A stretch of DNA of 64,000 bases. Origin: Nocardia stercoris (lineage in GTDB: Bacteria; Actinomycetota; Actinomycetes; Mycobacteriales; Mycobacteriaceae). The notes beneath the pieces are model-generated. The model did no database searches, was not told where the DNA came from, and saw only the letters and a list, made by a program, of their open reading frames with translations. Within the stretch, counting starts at the first letter, position 1, and each line of letters opens with the position of its first letter. Of the stretch, positions 8,822 through 16,918 are shown piece by piece. The position numbers and the translations under genes were made by a program. The stretch lies in the NCBI RefSeq assembly GCF_003696265.1, contig NZ_RFFH01000001.1, forward strand, positions 682,001 to 746,000, read 5' to 3'.

Positions 8822-9427
8822 TTACACCGCGTCCTCCAGCAGGCTGCGGAGAACGCTGCCGATCTGAGTGACCGCCCGCTCGATGCTGCCGGTCGGCTGG
8901 AACAGGTGGCTCAGGGCCAGCCGCACCAGGATCTCGATCGTGGAGGTCAGTTCGTCGTCGTCGAGTCCGGGTAGCCGGTACTGCTCGCGCGCGACTGCCG
9001 TCAGCGCCCGGACGGCTCGGCCCAGGATGGGGTCGGGGTCGGAGATCAGGGCGGGCAGCAGCGTCGTATCGCTCTCGTTGCGCCCCGACAGCACGGCCTT
9101 CAGCAGTGGATTGTCGGCTCCGGTGCGGAGCGCGTACTCGGCGGCGGCGGTCATGCCGCCGGCCGGATCGTCCGGGTAGTCGACGAGCGTGGTGGCGATG
9201 CCGGTGAGGAACTCGTCGGTCTCGCGCGCGATCAGGGCGTCGGCGAGGTCCTGTTTGGTGCCGATCTCCTTGTACAGGACGGGCCGGCTGATCCCGACCG
9301 TCTTGGCCACCCGCGACATGTTGACCGCGCCCCAGCCTTCGGCGCACACGACATCGCGTGCGGCGTCGAGCATGCGGTCGCGCAGGAGGCGGCGCATCTC
9401 GGTCTGGAAGTTCGGCGATTCGGCCAT
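8822..9427 (-). CDS. TetR-family regulator next to alkB
   Basis: TetR repressor of 201 residues. The N-terminal HTH is AVNMSRVAKTVGISRPVLYKEIGTK, followed by an all-helical ligand domain. The start is taken at ATG 9427 (MAESPNFQ); the frame is open far upstream but that part overlaps alkB on the other strand. It is divergent from alkB with a 100-base regulatory region between them, the usual layout of TetR regulators of alkane hydroxylase. It probably represses alkB and responds to alkanes, fatty alcohols or acyl-CoA. An inverted repeat overlaps its own start codon. Confidence 0.85.
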   Translation of the reverse strand: MAESPNFQTEMRRLLRDRMLDAARDVVCAEGWGAVNMSRVAKTVGISRPVLYKEIGTKQDLADALIARETDEFLTGIATTLVDYPDDPAGGMTAAAEYALRTGADNPLLKAVLSGRNESDTTLLPALISDPDPILGRAVRALTAVAREQYRLPGLDDDELTSTIEILVRLALSHLFQPTGSIERAVTQIGSVLRSLLEDAV

Positions 9428-9516
9428 CGGCTCATGGTACAGCCGATGCCGGAGTGCTGCACCGTTGACAACTAGGCCATAAGTGTATTCACTGAGTACA
9501 GATTGGCTTGAGTTGT
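9425..9516. promoter_or_regulatory. tetR-alkB divergent promoter with three inverted repeats
   Basis: Three symmetric elements are visible. CATCGGCT-N8-AGCCGATG (9425-9448) includes the TetR start codon and could be an operator or a start-masking hairpin. AGTGTATTCACT (9482-9493) is a compact imperfect palindrome with 4-bp arms. ACAACT at 9468-9473 and AGTTGT at 9511-9516 are inverted arms around it. The AT-rich centre suggests that both promoters lie here. Confidence 0.5.
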
Positions 9517-9530
9517 AAACGGAGACGACA

Positions 9531-10754
9531 ATGACGACATCCCGTATCGGCGACCCGAAGGAGATCGCGGCACCCCCGTGGCGCGACCGCAAACGCCACC
9601 TGTGGCTCTTCGGCCTGGTCGCACCCACCGCCGCCCTGCTCGCGACCGGCCTGGTCGGATTGTTCGACCTGCTCGGCTGGCAGGCGGCCGCGCCGGTGTG
9701 GTGGTGGCTCGGCCCGATCCTGATCTACATCGCACTCCCGATCCTCGACCGCTTCTTCGGCCCCGACGGCCAGAATCCCCCCGAGGAGGTCATGGAGCAG
9801 TTGGAGAACGACAAGTACTACCGCTACTGCACCTACGCCTACATCCCGCTGCAGCTGATCAGCCTGGGCCTGGCGTGCTATCTATGGTCGGCAACGGACC
9901 TGTCCTGGCTCGGCATCGACGGCGGGCTGAGCCTGGTCTCGAAGATCGGCCTGGCCTTCACCATCGGCGCGATGGGCGGCATCGGCATCAACACCGCGCA
10001 CGAACTCGGCCACAAGAAGGACGAACTCGAACGCTGGCTGTCGAAAGTCACTCTGGCCCAGACCTTCTACGGTCACTTCTACATCGAGCACAATCGCGGC
10101 CACCACGTGCGGGTCGCCACCCCGGAGGATCCGGCCAGCGCCCGGTTCGGTGAGTCGCTGTGGGCGTTCCTGCCGCGCAGCATCTGGGGCAGCCTGCGCT
10201 CGTCCTGGGAGTTGGAGGCCGCGCGCCTGGCCCGAACGGGCAAGAGCCGCTTCTCCATTCACAACGACGTGCTCAACGCCTGGCTGATGTCGGTGGTGCT
10301 GTGGGGCGTGCTGATCGCGGTGTTCGGCCCGGTGATCGTGCCGTTCCTGCTGCTGCAGGCGGTGTACGGGTTCTCGCTGCTGGAGACGGTCAACTACCTC
10401 GAGCACTACGGCCTGATGCGGCAGAAGACCGCCGGCGGCCGCTACGTGCGCTGCGCCCCGGAGCACAGCTGGAACTCCGACCACATCGTCACCAACATTT
10501 TCCTGTACCACCTGCAGCGGCACAGCGACCACCACGCCAACCCGACCCGTCGCTACCAGACACTGCGCAGCATGGACGGTGCGCCGGAACTGCCCAGCGG
10601 GTACGCCAGCATGATCGGCCTGGCCTACCTGCCGCCGCTGTGGCGGCGGGTGATGGACCACCGCGTGCTCGACCACTACGCCGGCGATATCAACCTGGTC
10701 CACATCCAGCCCACGAAGCGCGCCCGGATCCTGGCGAAGCACGGGGTGGCCTGA
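9531..10754 (+). CDS. alkB: alkane 1-monooxygenase
   Basis: Integral-membrane non-heme diiron hydroxylase of 407 residues that converts medium-chain n-alkanes to 1-alkanols, taking electrons from rubredoxin. The histidine boxes are all present: HELGH from His157, EHNRGHH with His187/191/192, and QRHSDHH with His331/334/335, plus the family NYLEHYGL segment. Transmembrane helices fill the N-terminal 140 residues and the 260-290 region. The start follows ggagacgaca. Its stop overlaps the rubredoxin start (TGATG). Expression is probably controlled by the divergent TetR gene. Confidence 0.95.
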   Translation: MTTSRIGDPKEIAAPPWRDRKRHLWLFGLVAPTAALLATGLVGLFDLLGWQAAAPVWWWLGPILIYIALPILDRFFGPDGQNPPEEVMEQLENDKYYRYCTYAYIPLQLISLGLACYLWSATDLSWLGIDGGLSLVSKIGLAFTIGAMGGIGINTAHELGHKKDELERWLSKVTLAQTFYGHFYIEHNRGHHVRVATPEDPASARFGESLWAFLPRSIWGSLRSSWELEAARLARTGKSRFSIHNDVLNAWLMSVVLWGVLIAVFGPVIVPFLLLQAVYGFSLLETVNYLEHYGLMRQKTAGGRYVRCAPEHSWNSDHIVTNIFLYHLQRHSDHHANPTRRYQTLRSMDGAPELPSGYASMIGLAYLPPLWRRVMDHRVLDHYAGDINLVHIQPTKRARILAKHGVA

Positions 10755-10927
10755 TGCCGGTATTGCGCTGCCCCGTCTGCGATTACGTCTACGACGAGCG
10801 CCGCGGTGCGCCTCGGGAGGGGTTCCCGGCCGGTACGCCGTGGGCGTCGATCCCGGACGACTGGTGCTGCCCGGACTGCGGGGTCCGGGAGAAGGTCGAC
10901 TTCGAATCGGATCCCGGCGTGCTGTGA
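10754..10927 (+). CDS. rubredoxin partner of AlkB
   Basis: Small iron protein of 57 residues that carries electrons to AlkB. Two CxxC knuckles bind one iron: CPVC near residue 6 and CPDC near residue 39 (within DDWCCPDCG). The PxGTPWxSIPDDW core is typical of AlkG-type rubredoxins. Its start overlaps the alkB stop by one base, so it is coupled to alkB. Only one rubredoxin is present at this locus, whereas many Nocardia and Rhodococcus alkB operons have two, and no rubredoxin reductase gene is linked. Confidence 0.95.
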   Translation: MPVLRCPVCDYVYDERRGAPREGFPAGTPWASIPDDWCCPDCGVREKVDFESDPGVL

Positions 10928-10940
10928 TCGGCCCGTAGCG

Positions 10941-10974
10941 TCCGGGCCCGAATTCACTGCGGGCCCGGATTTTT
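10941..10974 (+). terminator. intrinsic terminator of alkB-rubredoxin operon
   Basis: Perfect 10-bp stem, TCCGGGCCCG at 10941-10950 and CGGGCCCGGA at 10960-10969, with a 9-base loop and a T-run directly after (10970-10974). It stands 14 bases behind the rubredoxin stop. Confidence 0.85.
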
Positions 10975-11060
10975 CGGCAGCGACCCGGTGCTACGCCGGG
11001 GGCGGAGACGGCGAAGACCGTGACCGCGGCGGTGCGGCGTGTGCGCACCGCCGCGGGGTC

Positions 11061-11891
11061 CTACTTGCCGACTCCGGTGGCCAGGGCGAAGATTCGATCC
11101 AGGACGACGGTGGGGGTGAGGGCGACGGCCGCGACCTGCACCTTGCCCGCCACGCTCGGCACGTACCGGGCCCGCGGGCGCTTGGCCGTCAGTGCCTTCT
11201 CCACCACGGCCACAACCGATTCCACCGGCGCCGCGATCTTGGGGACCCACTGCGACATCCGGCGCAGACCCGCCAGGTGCACCCGGTAGAGGTCGCGCTC
11301 CTGCGCGCTGAGGCCGGCGGTGGTGTCGTCGACCATCTCGGTCGCGCCGAACCAGAGGTCGGTGGCGATCGGGCCCGGTTCGATCAGCGAGGTGTGAATT
11401 CCCCACGGCCGCAGCTCGACTCGCAGCGCATCGGCCATCCCCTCCAGCGCGAACTTGGAGGAGTTGTAGGCGCCCGTGCCGGGTGTCGAGATCCGTCCGC
11501 TCAGCGACGAGACGAAGACGATGCGCCCCTTGGACTCCCGCAGCCGGGGCAGTACCGCCTGTGTCACCGCCACCGCGCCGAAGACGTTGACCTCGAACTG
11601 GTTTCGCAGCTCGTCGGGCCGGATCAGTTCCACCGGGCCGTCGGCCACGATCCCGGCGTTGTTGACCACCGCCGTCAGATCCGCGGGCAGTACGGCGTCC
11701 AGGGCCGCGATCTGCTGGGCATCGGTGACGTCCAGCTGCACCGGCACGATCCGCGGATCCAGTGCGGTGAGCGCGTCGCCGTCGGACGGCTTGCGCACCC
11801 CCGCGTACACCTGCCACCCCTGCTGTGCCATGCGCAGGCAGACCGCCTTGCCGATGCCCCGGCCCGCGCCGGTCACCAAAACAGAGTTCAT
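11061..11891 (-). CDS. short-chain dehydrogenase/reductase
   Basis: Classical SDR of 276 residues. The cofactor motif is TGAGRGIG at the N-terminus, followed by VNNAG, and the catalytic Ser...Tyr-x-x-x-Lys appears as VSSLSG and YNSSK. The substrate region contains PGPIATDLW. It should be an NAD(P)-dependent oxidoreductase of an alcohol, ketone or fatty-acyl compound; the substrate cannot be read from the sequence. It converges with the rubredoxin gene. The C-terminal 40 residues are hydrophobic (VQVAAVALTPTVVLDRIFAL), which suggests loose membrane association. Confidence 0.85.
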   Translation of the reverse strand: MNSVLVTGAGRGIGKAVCLRMAQQGWQVYAGVRKPSDGDALTALDPRIVPVQLDVTDAQQIAALDAVLPADLTAVVNNAGIVADGPVELIRPDELRNQFEVNVFGAVAVTQAVLPRLRESKGRIVFVSSLSGRISTPGTGAYNSSKFALEGMADALRVELRPWGIHTSLIEPGPIATDLWFGATEMVDDTTAGLSAQERDLYRVHLAGLRRMSQWVPKIAAPVESVVAVVEKALTAKRPRARYVPSVAGKVQVAAVALTPTVVLDRIFALATGVGK

Positions 11892-11943
11892 GCGCCGAGC
11901 CTAGTCGCGCACGCCGGTGACCCGGAGGCGGCGGACCGCCGCC

Positions 11944-11995
11944 GCCGACACGCCGCGCGATGTCCGGCATGCCGGGTTCGCCTCCTCCTGGATTC
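11944..11995 (+). repeat. shared upstream element, copy 1
   Basis: A 52-base element ending 43 bases before the secreted-protein gene at 12039. It recurs at 12453-12505 with about 80 percent identity. The core reads TGTCCGGC..GCCGGGTTCGCC, then TCC, then CCT.GATTC. A promoter for the same alternative sigma factor or a common operator is the simplest reading. Confidence 0.5.
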
Positions 11996-12038
11996 GTGTG
12001 GTCGGACAGCCCGGTCGGCGACTGCGGAGGTAGGTGCG

Positions 12039-12446
12039 ATGGCAATGCGGATCCTGCGGACCGGCGTCCCGGTGGCCGTCGCCGGGCTCGCCACGCTGCT
12101 GGTGACCGCCGCGCCCGGCACCGCGGCCGGATACAACATCGTGAGCGTCACCGGCATGGACTCGTCCGCGCACCTGGTCTACATCTGCGATCCCGCCACC
12201 GACGTGGTCACCATCAGGGTCGGCGTCTATCCACAGCCGAACACCACCGACGCCGTCGCCCCGCGTGCGCCGCAGGCCACCGGCAGTCAGTCCGGCGCCG
12301 TCTGCGACGGAACGCCGCAGACCGCGACCGTGTCGGTGGGCGGCGCACCGCTGCCTGCCGAGCGCTGGGTGCGGGTGCGCGTCGCGCTGGTCACCGGGGC
12401 GGGCGTCACGGCCGTGAAGCAGACACGCAAGGTGCTGATGCCCTAG
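12039..12446 (+). CDS. small exported protein of unknown function
   Basis: Secreted protein of 135 residues with a clear signal peptide ending near APGTAAG. The mature part is about 105 residues, probably all-beta, with two Cys (YICDP and AVCDG) likely to form a disulfide. The start is ATG 12039 behind cggagg. I do not recognise a family. It shares a 52-base upstream element with the lipase gene at 12609, so the two exported products may be co-regulated. Confidence 0.7.
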   Translation: MAMRILRTGVPVAVAGLATLLVTAAPGTAAGYNIVSVTGMDSSAHLVYICDPATDVVTIRVGVYPQPNTTDAVAPRAPQATGSQSGAVCDGTPQTATVSVGGAPLPAERWVRVRVALVTGAGVTAVKQTRKVLMP

Positions 12447-12452
12447 CGCGCG

Positions 12453-12505
12453 GCCGACACACCGAGCTGATGTCCGGCGGGCCGGGTTCGCCTCCCCCTA
12501 GATTC
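12453..12505 (+). repeat. shared upstream element, copy 2
   Basis: Second copy of the element at 11944-11995, differing by a 1-base indel and several substitutions. It ends 103 bases before the lipase ATG at 12609. Conservation is strongest in GCCGGGTTCGCCTCC and GATTC. Confidence 0.5.
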
Positions 12506-12608
12506 ACCGATCGGGTGGGGGCGACACTCGATTCAGCGCAGCACGCGACGGCCCGGGGCCGCAATCCGCTGGTTGCGCCGAATCGTCAACGGCGACAACG
12601 GAGGCCAG

Positions 12609-13832
12609 ATGCGAACAAGGGGAACGGCTCGGCGGACGCGGGTTCCGGTGGCGATCACAGCGGTCGTGCTGTCGGCGGTCGCCGTCGCGGGTCCGGCCGC
12701 CGCCGACGACACGGCCCCGGCCGGACTGGCCTTCTACACACCGTCCGCCGATCTGGTTGCGGGAGAACACGGTTCGGTGATCTGGATGCGCCCGATCGAC
12801 GGCGATCCGGCGCTGCCCGGTGCCCGCAACTGGCTGGTGCTGTACCGGTCGGTGGACATGCAGGGGCAGCCGGTCGCGGTGTCCGGCACGGTCGCGGTGC
12901 CCGACGGGACACCGCCCGCCGGCGGCTGGCCGCTGATCTCGTGGGCGCACGGCACCACCGGCGTCGCGGACGTGTGCGCGCCGTCGCGCGACACCGGAAC
13001 CGATTTCCCGGCCCACGACTACACCTCGCTGGTGCGCGAGACGCAGGCCCGCTTCGTCGCGGCCGGCTACGCGGTCGCCCAGACCGACTATCAGGGGCTC
13101 GGAACCCCCGGTGACCACGGCTATCTCATCGGCGAGGCCGAGCAGCGGGCGATCGCGGACATGGCGCTGGCCGCGCGCGAGGTGGCGCCCGAGATCGGTA
13201 CCCGGTGGGCGGCGGTCGGGCACTCGCAGGGCGGGCAGGGCGCGATCTTCACCGCCGCCCTGGCCCAGCAGTGGGCGCCGCGACTGCAGTTGCTCGGCGC
13301 GGTCGCCGAGGCACCCGCTTCGCATATCGGGCTGATCGCGCAGGTCGGCCCGCTCGCGGCCGCCGCCCAGGTCGATGTGCTGCCGAAGGCATCGAATGCC
13401 TTCCTGCCGTTGATCATTCGTGGCGCGCAGACGGTGGCGGACATCGATCCGGCCCGGTTCCTGACCCCGCTCGGGCAGGATCTGCTGCCGCAGGCCGGGG
13501 ATCGGTGCATCGCGCAACTGCGCGAGCCGGATTCGTGGGGTGGGCAGGGCGCCGGTGATCTGTTCCGCGCCGACGCCGACCCGTCCGCGCTGACCGCGGT
13601 GTTGAACGCCAACGACCCGAGCGGTCTCACGTTCACACCGCCGGTGCTGGTCGTGCAGGGCACCGCCGACACCACTGTTCCGGCGACGGGTACGGATGCG
13701 ATGGTCGCCCAGCAGCGCCTCGCCGGGCAGCCGGTGGAGTACCGCACCTACGCGGGGATCGATCATCGGGGCATTCTCGCGGCCTCCTACTCTGAGGCCC
13801 AGGCGTGGCTGGATGCCCGGTTCGGGCAGTGA
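12609..13832 (+). CDS. secreted lipase (LIP family, alpha/beta hydrolase)
   Basis: Exported esterase/lipase of about 407 residues related to secretory lipases (LIP family) common in Nocardia and mycobacteria. A signal peptide of about 38 residues ends AVAGPAAA-D. The nucleophile elbow is GHSQG within WAAVGHSQGGQGA, and the oxyanion region is LISWAHGTTG. A late Asp in VVQGTADTTVP and His in AGIDHRGIL complete the triad. ATG 12609 follows cggagg; an in-frame start at 12573 would add a hydrophilic leader and is less likely. It probably hydrolyses triacylglycerols or other esters outside the cell. Confidence 0.85.
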   Translation: MRTRGTARRTRVPVAITAVVLSAVAVAGPAAADDTAPAGLAFYTPSADLVAGEHGSVIWMRPIDGDPALPGARNWLVLYRSVDMQGQPVAVSGTVAVPDGTPPAGGWPLISWAHGTTGVADVCAPSRDTGTDFPAHDYTSLVRETQARFVAAGYAVAQTDYQGLGTPGDHGYLIGEAEQRAIADMALAAREVAPEIGTRWAAVGHSQGGQGAIFTAALAQQWAPRLQLLGAVAEAPASHIGLIAQVGPLAAAAQVDVLPKASNAFLPLIIRGAQTVADIDPARFLTPLGQDLLPQAGDRCIAQLREPDSWGGQGAGDLFRADADPSALTAVLNANDPSGLTFTPPVLVVQGTADTTVPATGTDAMVAQQRLAGQPVEYRTYAGIDHRGILAASYSEAQAWLDARFGQ

Positions 13833-13957
13833 TTTCCCGAACCTGCCCGTTCTGGACGAATGACCAGTAAGGTCGGTGGCGCGAAGTGAAGATCGCGGTG
13901 CCCGCGCGACGGCGAACAGCCGCCGCCGCGGGTCGCGGCGTGTGTGAAGGAGTACCC

Positions 13958-16030
13958 GTGACGATCCCTCGGCGCTCGGTCCTGACCGGGGCCGCGGCCC
14001 TCGGTGCCGCCACCGCGTTCGGCCGGCCCGCCCTGGCCGCCGCCCGACCGTTGCTGTCGCCCCGGCAGAGCGCGGACGGACAGGACTACCTGATCGGCAC
14101 CGGCATCGCCGACATGACCGGCGCCATCGCCGGCCAGGGCATGATGGGCTACTCCGAGGCCGACCAGGTCGCCGAGGGCCTGCTCGCGCGCTGCTTCGCG
14201 CGGGCCTACATCATCGGCGACCGGGTCACCGGCGACCGGGTGGTCTTCGTCAACGCCGACATCGCGTGCCTGTTCCAGTCGGTGTACCAGGCCGTGCTGC
14301 GGCAGCTCGCCCAGCGCTTCGGGGACCTGTACACCGAGCGCAATGTGAACGTCAACGCGTGCCACAACCACAACTCCTGTGGTGGTACCGCCCGCGAATA
14401 CGCGTATTCGCTTGCCGCGTACGGATTCCAGCAGAACTCCCACGACGCCGAGGTGGCGGGCATCGTCGCCGCGATCGTCGCCGCCCACGAGCGGCTCGCG
14501 CCCGGCACCATCCGGCTCGGGCACGGAGAACTCCACGACGCCAGCGCGAACCGCTCGCTGCAGGCCTTCGACCTGAACCCGGACGAGGACAAGAACGAGT
14601 TCCCGAACGCCATCGACCCGGCCGTCACTGTGCTCCGATTGAGTTGCGGCGGAGTCGATGTCGGTGCCATCACCTGGTTCGCCACCCATGGCACCTCGCT
14701 CACCGACAAGAACCGCCTGATCTCGATCGACAACAAGGGCTACGCGAGCTACCGCTGGGAACACGACGACAAGGGCCAGCGCTACCAGGACGGACTCGGG
14801 TTCGTCGCCGCGTTCCCGCAGACCAACGCCGGTGACATGACCCCCAACATCGGCCTCGGCAAATGGCATCCCAACGGGCCGACCGCCGACAACCGGGAGA
14901 ACTGCGCCCTCATCGGTGAGCGCCAATATCAGGCCGGCCGAGCCGTTTTCGACACCGCCCAGCCGATGAGCGCCGGCGGTGTGGACGCGGTCGTGCGCTA
15001 CATCGACCTCAGCGACATCGCCGTCGACGGCGCCTACACCCCCGACGGGCGGCCCGCGCGGACCACACCGGCCATGATGGGTGCCGCGGCGATGGCTACC
15101 AGCTCCGAGGACAACTGGTACACCCAGCTGCCGTTCCTGACCGAGGGCATGACGAACCCGGTGGTCGACGCACTGGGTGGCGCGGACGCGCCGATCGAGC
15201 AGTGGATGCGAGATGTGCAGGCGCCCAAGCTGATCCTCGCGCCGCTGGGCATCCTGCCGCCCCGGCCGTGGAACCCGCAGGTGATCGCGATCCAGATCAT
15301 GCGCATCGGTGACCTGGTGCTGGCCGCCGGACCGGGGGAGTACACGGTGGTGTCCGGCCTGCGGATCCGCCGGATCGTGGCCCGCGCCATGAATGTTCCG
15401 GTCGAGAACGTGCTGGTGCAGGGATACGCCAACGGCTACAACGGCTACGTCACCACTCCCGAGGAGTACGTGTCGCAGCAGTACGAAGGCGGCGAGACCC
15501 TGTACGGCCGCTGGACGCTGTCGGCATACCTGCAGGAATTCGACCGGCTCGCGCAGGCTTTGGCCGCCCGGAACCTGCTCGACCGGGGACCCGCGCCGCT
15601 CGACTGGACCATCGGGCTGCAGCCGTCGCTGCTGCCCGCCGTGCCGCCGGACGTGCCGGTCGCCGGCAAGTGGTTCGGTGATCTGATCACGCCGCCGCAG
15701 GCGAACGCGCAGACCGGTGACACGGTCGCGGTGGAATTCGCCGGCGCCCACCCGAACAACGACTTCCATACCGGCGGTTCGTATTTCGAGGTGCAGCGCG
15801 CGGACGGGGACGGGTGGACCCGGGTCCACGACGACAACGACTGGTGCACCGAACTGCACTGGTCGCGGCCCGACGGTCAGCCCGCGGCCTCGATCGTGCG
15901 AATCCAGTGGACCGTCCCGGAGGGCACTACCGCGGGCAGCCACCGGATCGTGTACTTCGGCGACGCACGCGATCCCGGTGGAGTCGTGACGCCGTTCACC
16001 GCCACCTCGCCCGAGTTCGCGGTCGCCTGA
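13958..16030 (+). CDS. Tat-exported neutral ceramidase
   Basis: Neutral/alkaline ceramidase of about 690 residues, which hydrolyses ceramide to sphingosine and fatty acid. The start is GTG 13958 behind gaaggag. A twin-arginine signal (PRRSVLTG, then an Ala-rich core ending ALAA) implies folded export. Family marks are GMMGYSEADQ near the N-terminus, the CHNHNSCGG motif with the nucleophile-position Ser140, a metal-binding FATHGTSL, and a C-terminal Ig-like domain ending EFAVA. It stands alone between the lipase and a convergent TetR gene. Ceramidases in Pseudomonas and mycobacteria act on host or environmental sphingolipids. Confidence 0.92.
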   Translation: MTIPRRSVLTGAAALGAATAFGRPALAAARPLLSPRQSADGQDYLIGTGIADMTGAIAGQGMMGYSEADQVAEGLLARCFARAYIIGDRVTGDRVVFVNADIACLFQSVYQAVLRQLAQRFGDLYTERNVNVNACHNHNSCGGTAREYAYSLAAYGFQQNSHDAEVAGIVAAIVAAHERLAPGTIRLGHGELHDASANRSLQAFDLNPDEDKNEFPNAIDPAVTVLRLSCGGVDVGAITWFATHGTSLTDKNRLISIDNKGYASYRWEHDDKGQRYQDGLGFVAAFPQTNAGDMTPNIGLGKWHPNGPTADNRENCALIGERQYQAGRAVFDTAQPMSAGGVDAVVRYIDLSDIAVDGAYTPDGRPARTTPAMMGAAAMATSSEDNWYTQLPFLTEGMTNPVVDALGGADAPIEQWMRDVQAPKLILAPLGILPPRPWNPQVIAIQIMRIGDLVLAAGPGEYTVVSGLRIRRIVARAMNVPVENVLVQGYANGYNGYVTTPEEYVSQQYEGGETLYGRWTLSAYLQEFDRLAQALAARNLLDRGPAPLDWTIGLQPSLLPAVPPDVPVAGKWFGDLITPPQANAQTGDTVAVEFAGAHPNNDFHTGGSYFEVQRADGDGWTRVHDDNDWCTELHWSRPDGQPAASIVRIQWTVPEGTTAGSHRIVYFGDARDPGGVVTPFTATSPEFAVA

Positions 16031-16120
16031 CCGGAACCGCTCGCCGGGGTCCCCGGTGTCGGATCGCCCCATCGGGCGGGGCGTGATGACGCGCGCCGCC
16101 AGGCCCGGCGTGGGCCGGGC

Positions 16121-16771
16121 TCAGCCCGTGGCGGATGTGCGGCCCGCGCGCAGTGCCGCGTAGCGCGGTTCCAAGCCCGCGACGAACGCGCCCATGGCGA
16201 GTTCGAAACTCTCCGAGTCGATTTCTTCTGCCCGGCCACGCAGCAGGTGGGCGCCCTGCTTCAGGTGCGGGTAACGGTCGTAGAGCGTGACGTCGTCGCT
16301 GAAGCCGCTGGAGAAAGAGCTCACCGTCGAGCCGACCACCACGTAGCGGGCGGCGGCGCCGATCATGGTGGCGGTGCGCGGCGGCCAGCCGGCCCGGACC
16401 AGGCCACCGTAGACGTCGTCGGCGACGCGCAGGTTTTCCTCGCGGGCGCCCGGGCCGGCGGCCAGGTAGGGCACGAAATTGGGGTGGCGGACCAGTGCCG
16501 CGCGGTAGGAGCGCGCCCAGTCCATCAGTGCCGTACGCCAATCCGCGGTGTCGAAGAAGGTGGTGTCGATATCGGCGGTGATGCCGTCGGCGATGTCGTC
16601 GAGCAGGTCGTCCTTGGTGGGGTAGTGGCCGTAGAGCGAGGCGGCCTGCACGCCGAGTTCGGCGCCGAGCTTGCGCATGGACAGGTCGGCGAGCCCGTCG
16701 CGGTCGATCAGGTCCAGCGCTGCGGTGCGGATGCGTTCGCGGCTGAGCAGTGGTACCCGGGGCCTGCCCAT
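16121..16771 (-). CDS. TetR-family regulator (TetR C-terminal domain type)
   Basis: Repressor of 216 residues. The HTH is DLSMRKLGAELGVQAASLYGHYPTKDDLL and the C-terminal half resembles the classical TetR ligand domain (DDVYGGLVRAGWPP...). The start is at 16771, with ggaggtgacc 2 bases before ATG; 23 further codons upstream have no ribosome site. It is divergent from the acyl-CoA dehydrogenase at 16919, with an AT-rich imperfect repeat between them. It is probably the local regulator of that fatty-acid gene. Confidence 0.82.
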   Translation of the reverse strand: MGRPRVPLLSRERIRTAALDLIDRDGLADLSMRKLGAELGVQAASLYGHYPTKDDLLDDIADGITADIDTTFFDTADWRTALMDWARSYRAALVRHPNFVPYLAAGPGAREENLRVADDVYGGLVRAGWPPRTATMIGAAARYVVVGSTVSSFSSGFSDDVTLYDRYPHLKQGAHLLRGRAEEIDSESFELAMGAFVAGLEPRYAALRAGRTSATG

Positions 16772-16858
16772 CGGGTCACCTCCTGCGCTGTCGAATCCGG
16801 CCTGGTCGCGGCCACGGTTGTGGCTCGGCCACGGTATCACCCGGGGCTGCGCGTGCCG

Positions 16859-16882
16859 TAATAACCGAACGCTGTTAGATTA
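16859..16882. promoter_or_regulatory. TetR operator candidate before acyl-CoA dehydrogenase
   Basis: Imperfect inverted repeat TAATAAC-N8-GTTAGATTA in the only AT-rich patch of this intergenic region. Just downstream is a 7-bp hairpin CGGGCGC-A-GCGCCCG (16884-16898). The location between divergent tetR and fadE-like genes suits a shared operator. Confidence 0.4.
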
Positions 16883-16918
16883 TCGGGCGCAGCGCCCGAA
16901 GCTCACAAGGAGAGACCC

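Noticed and set aside
13787..16072. 761-codon open frame antisense to the ceramidase gene
   Set aside because: It mirrors a well supported enzyme and its translation is low-complexity (Val/Gly/His/Arg) without motifs. GC-rich third positions keep the antisense frame open.
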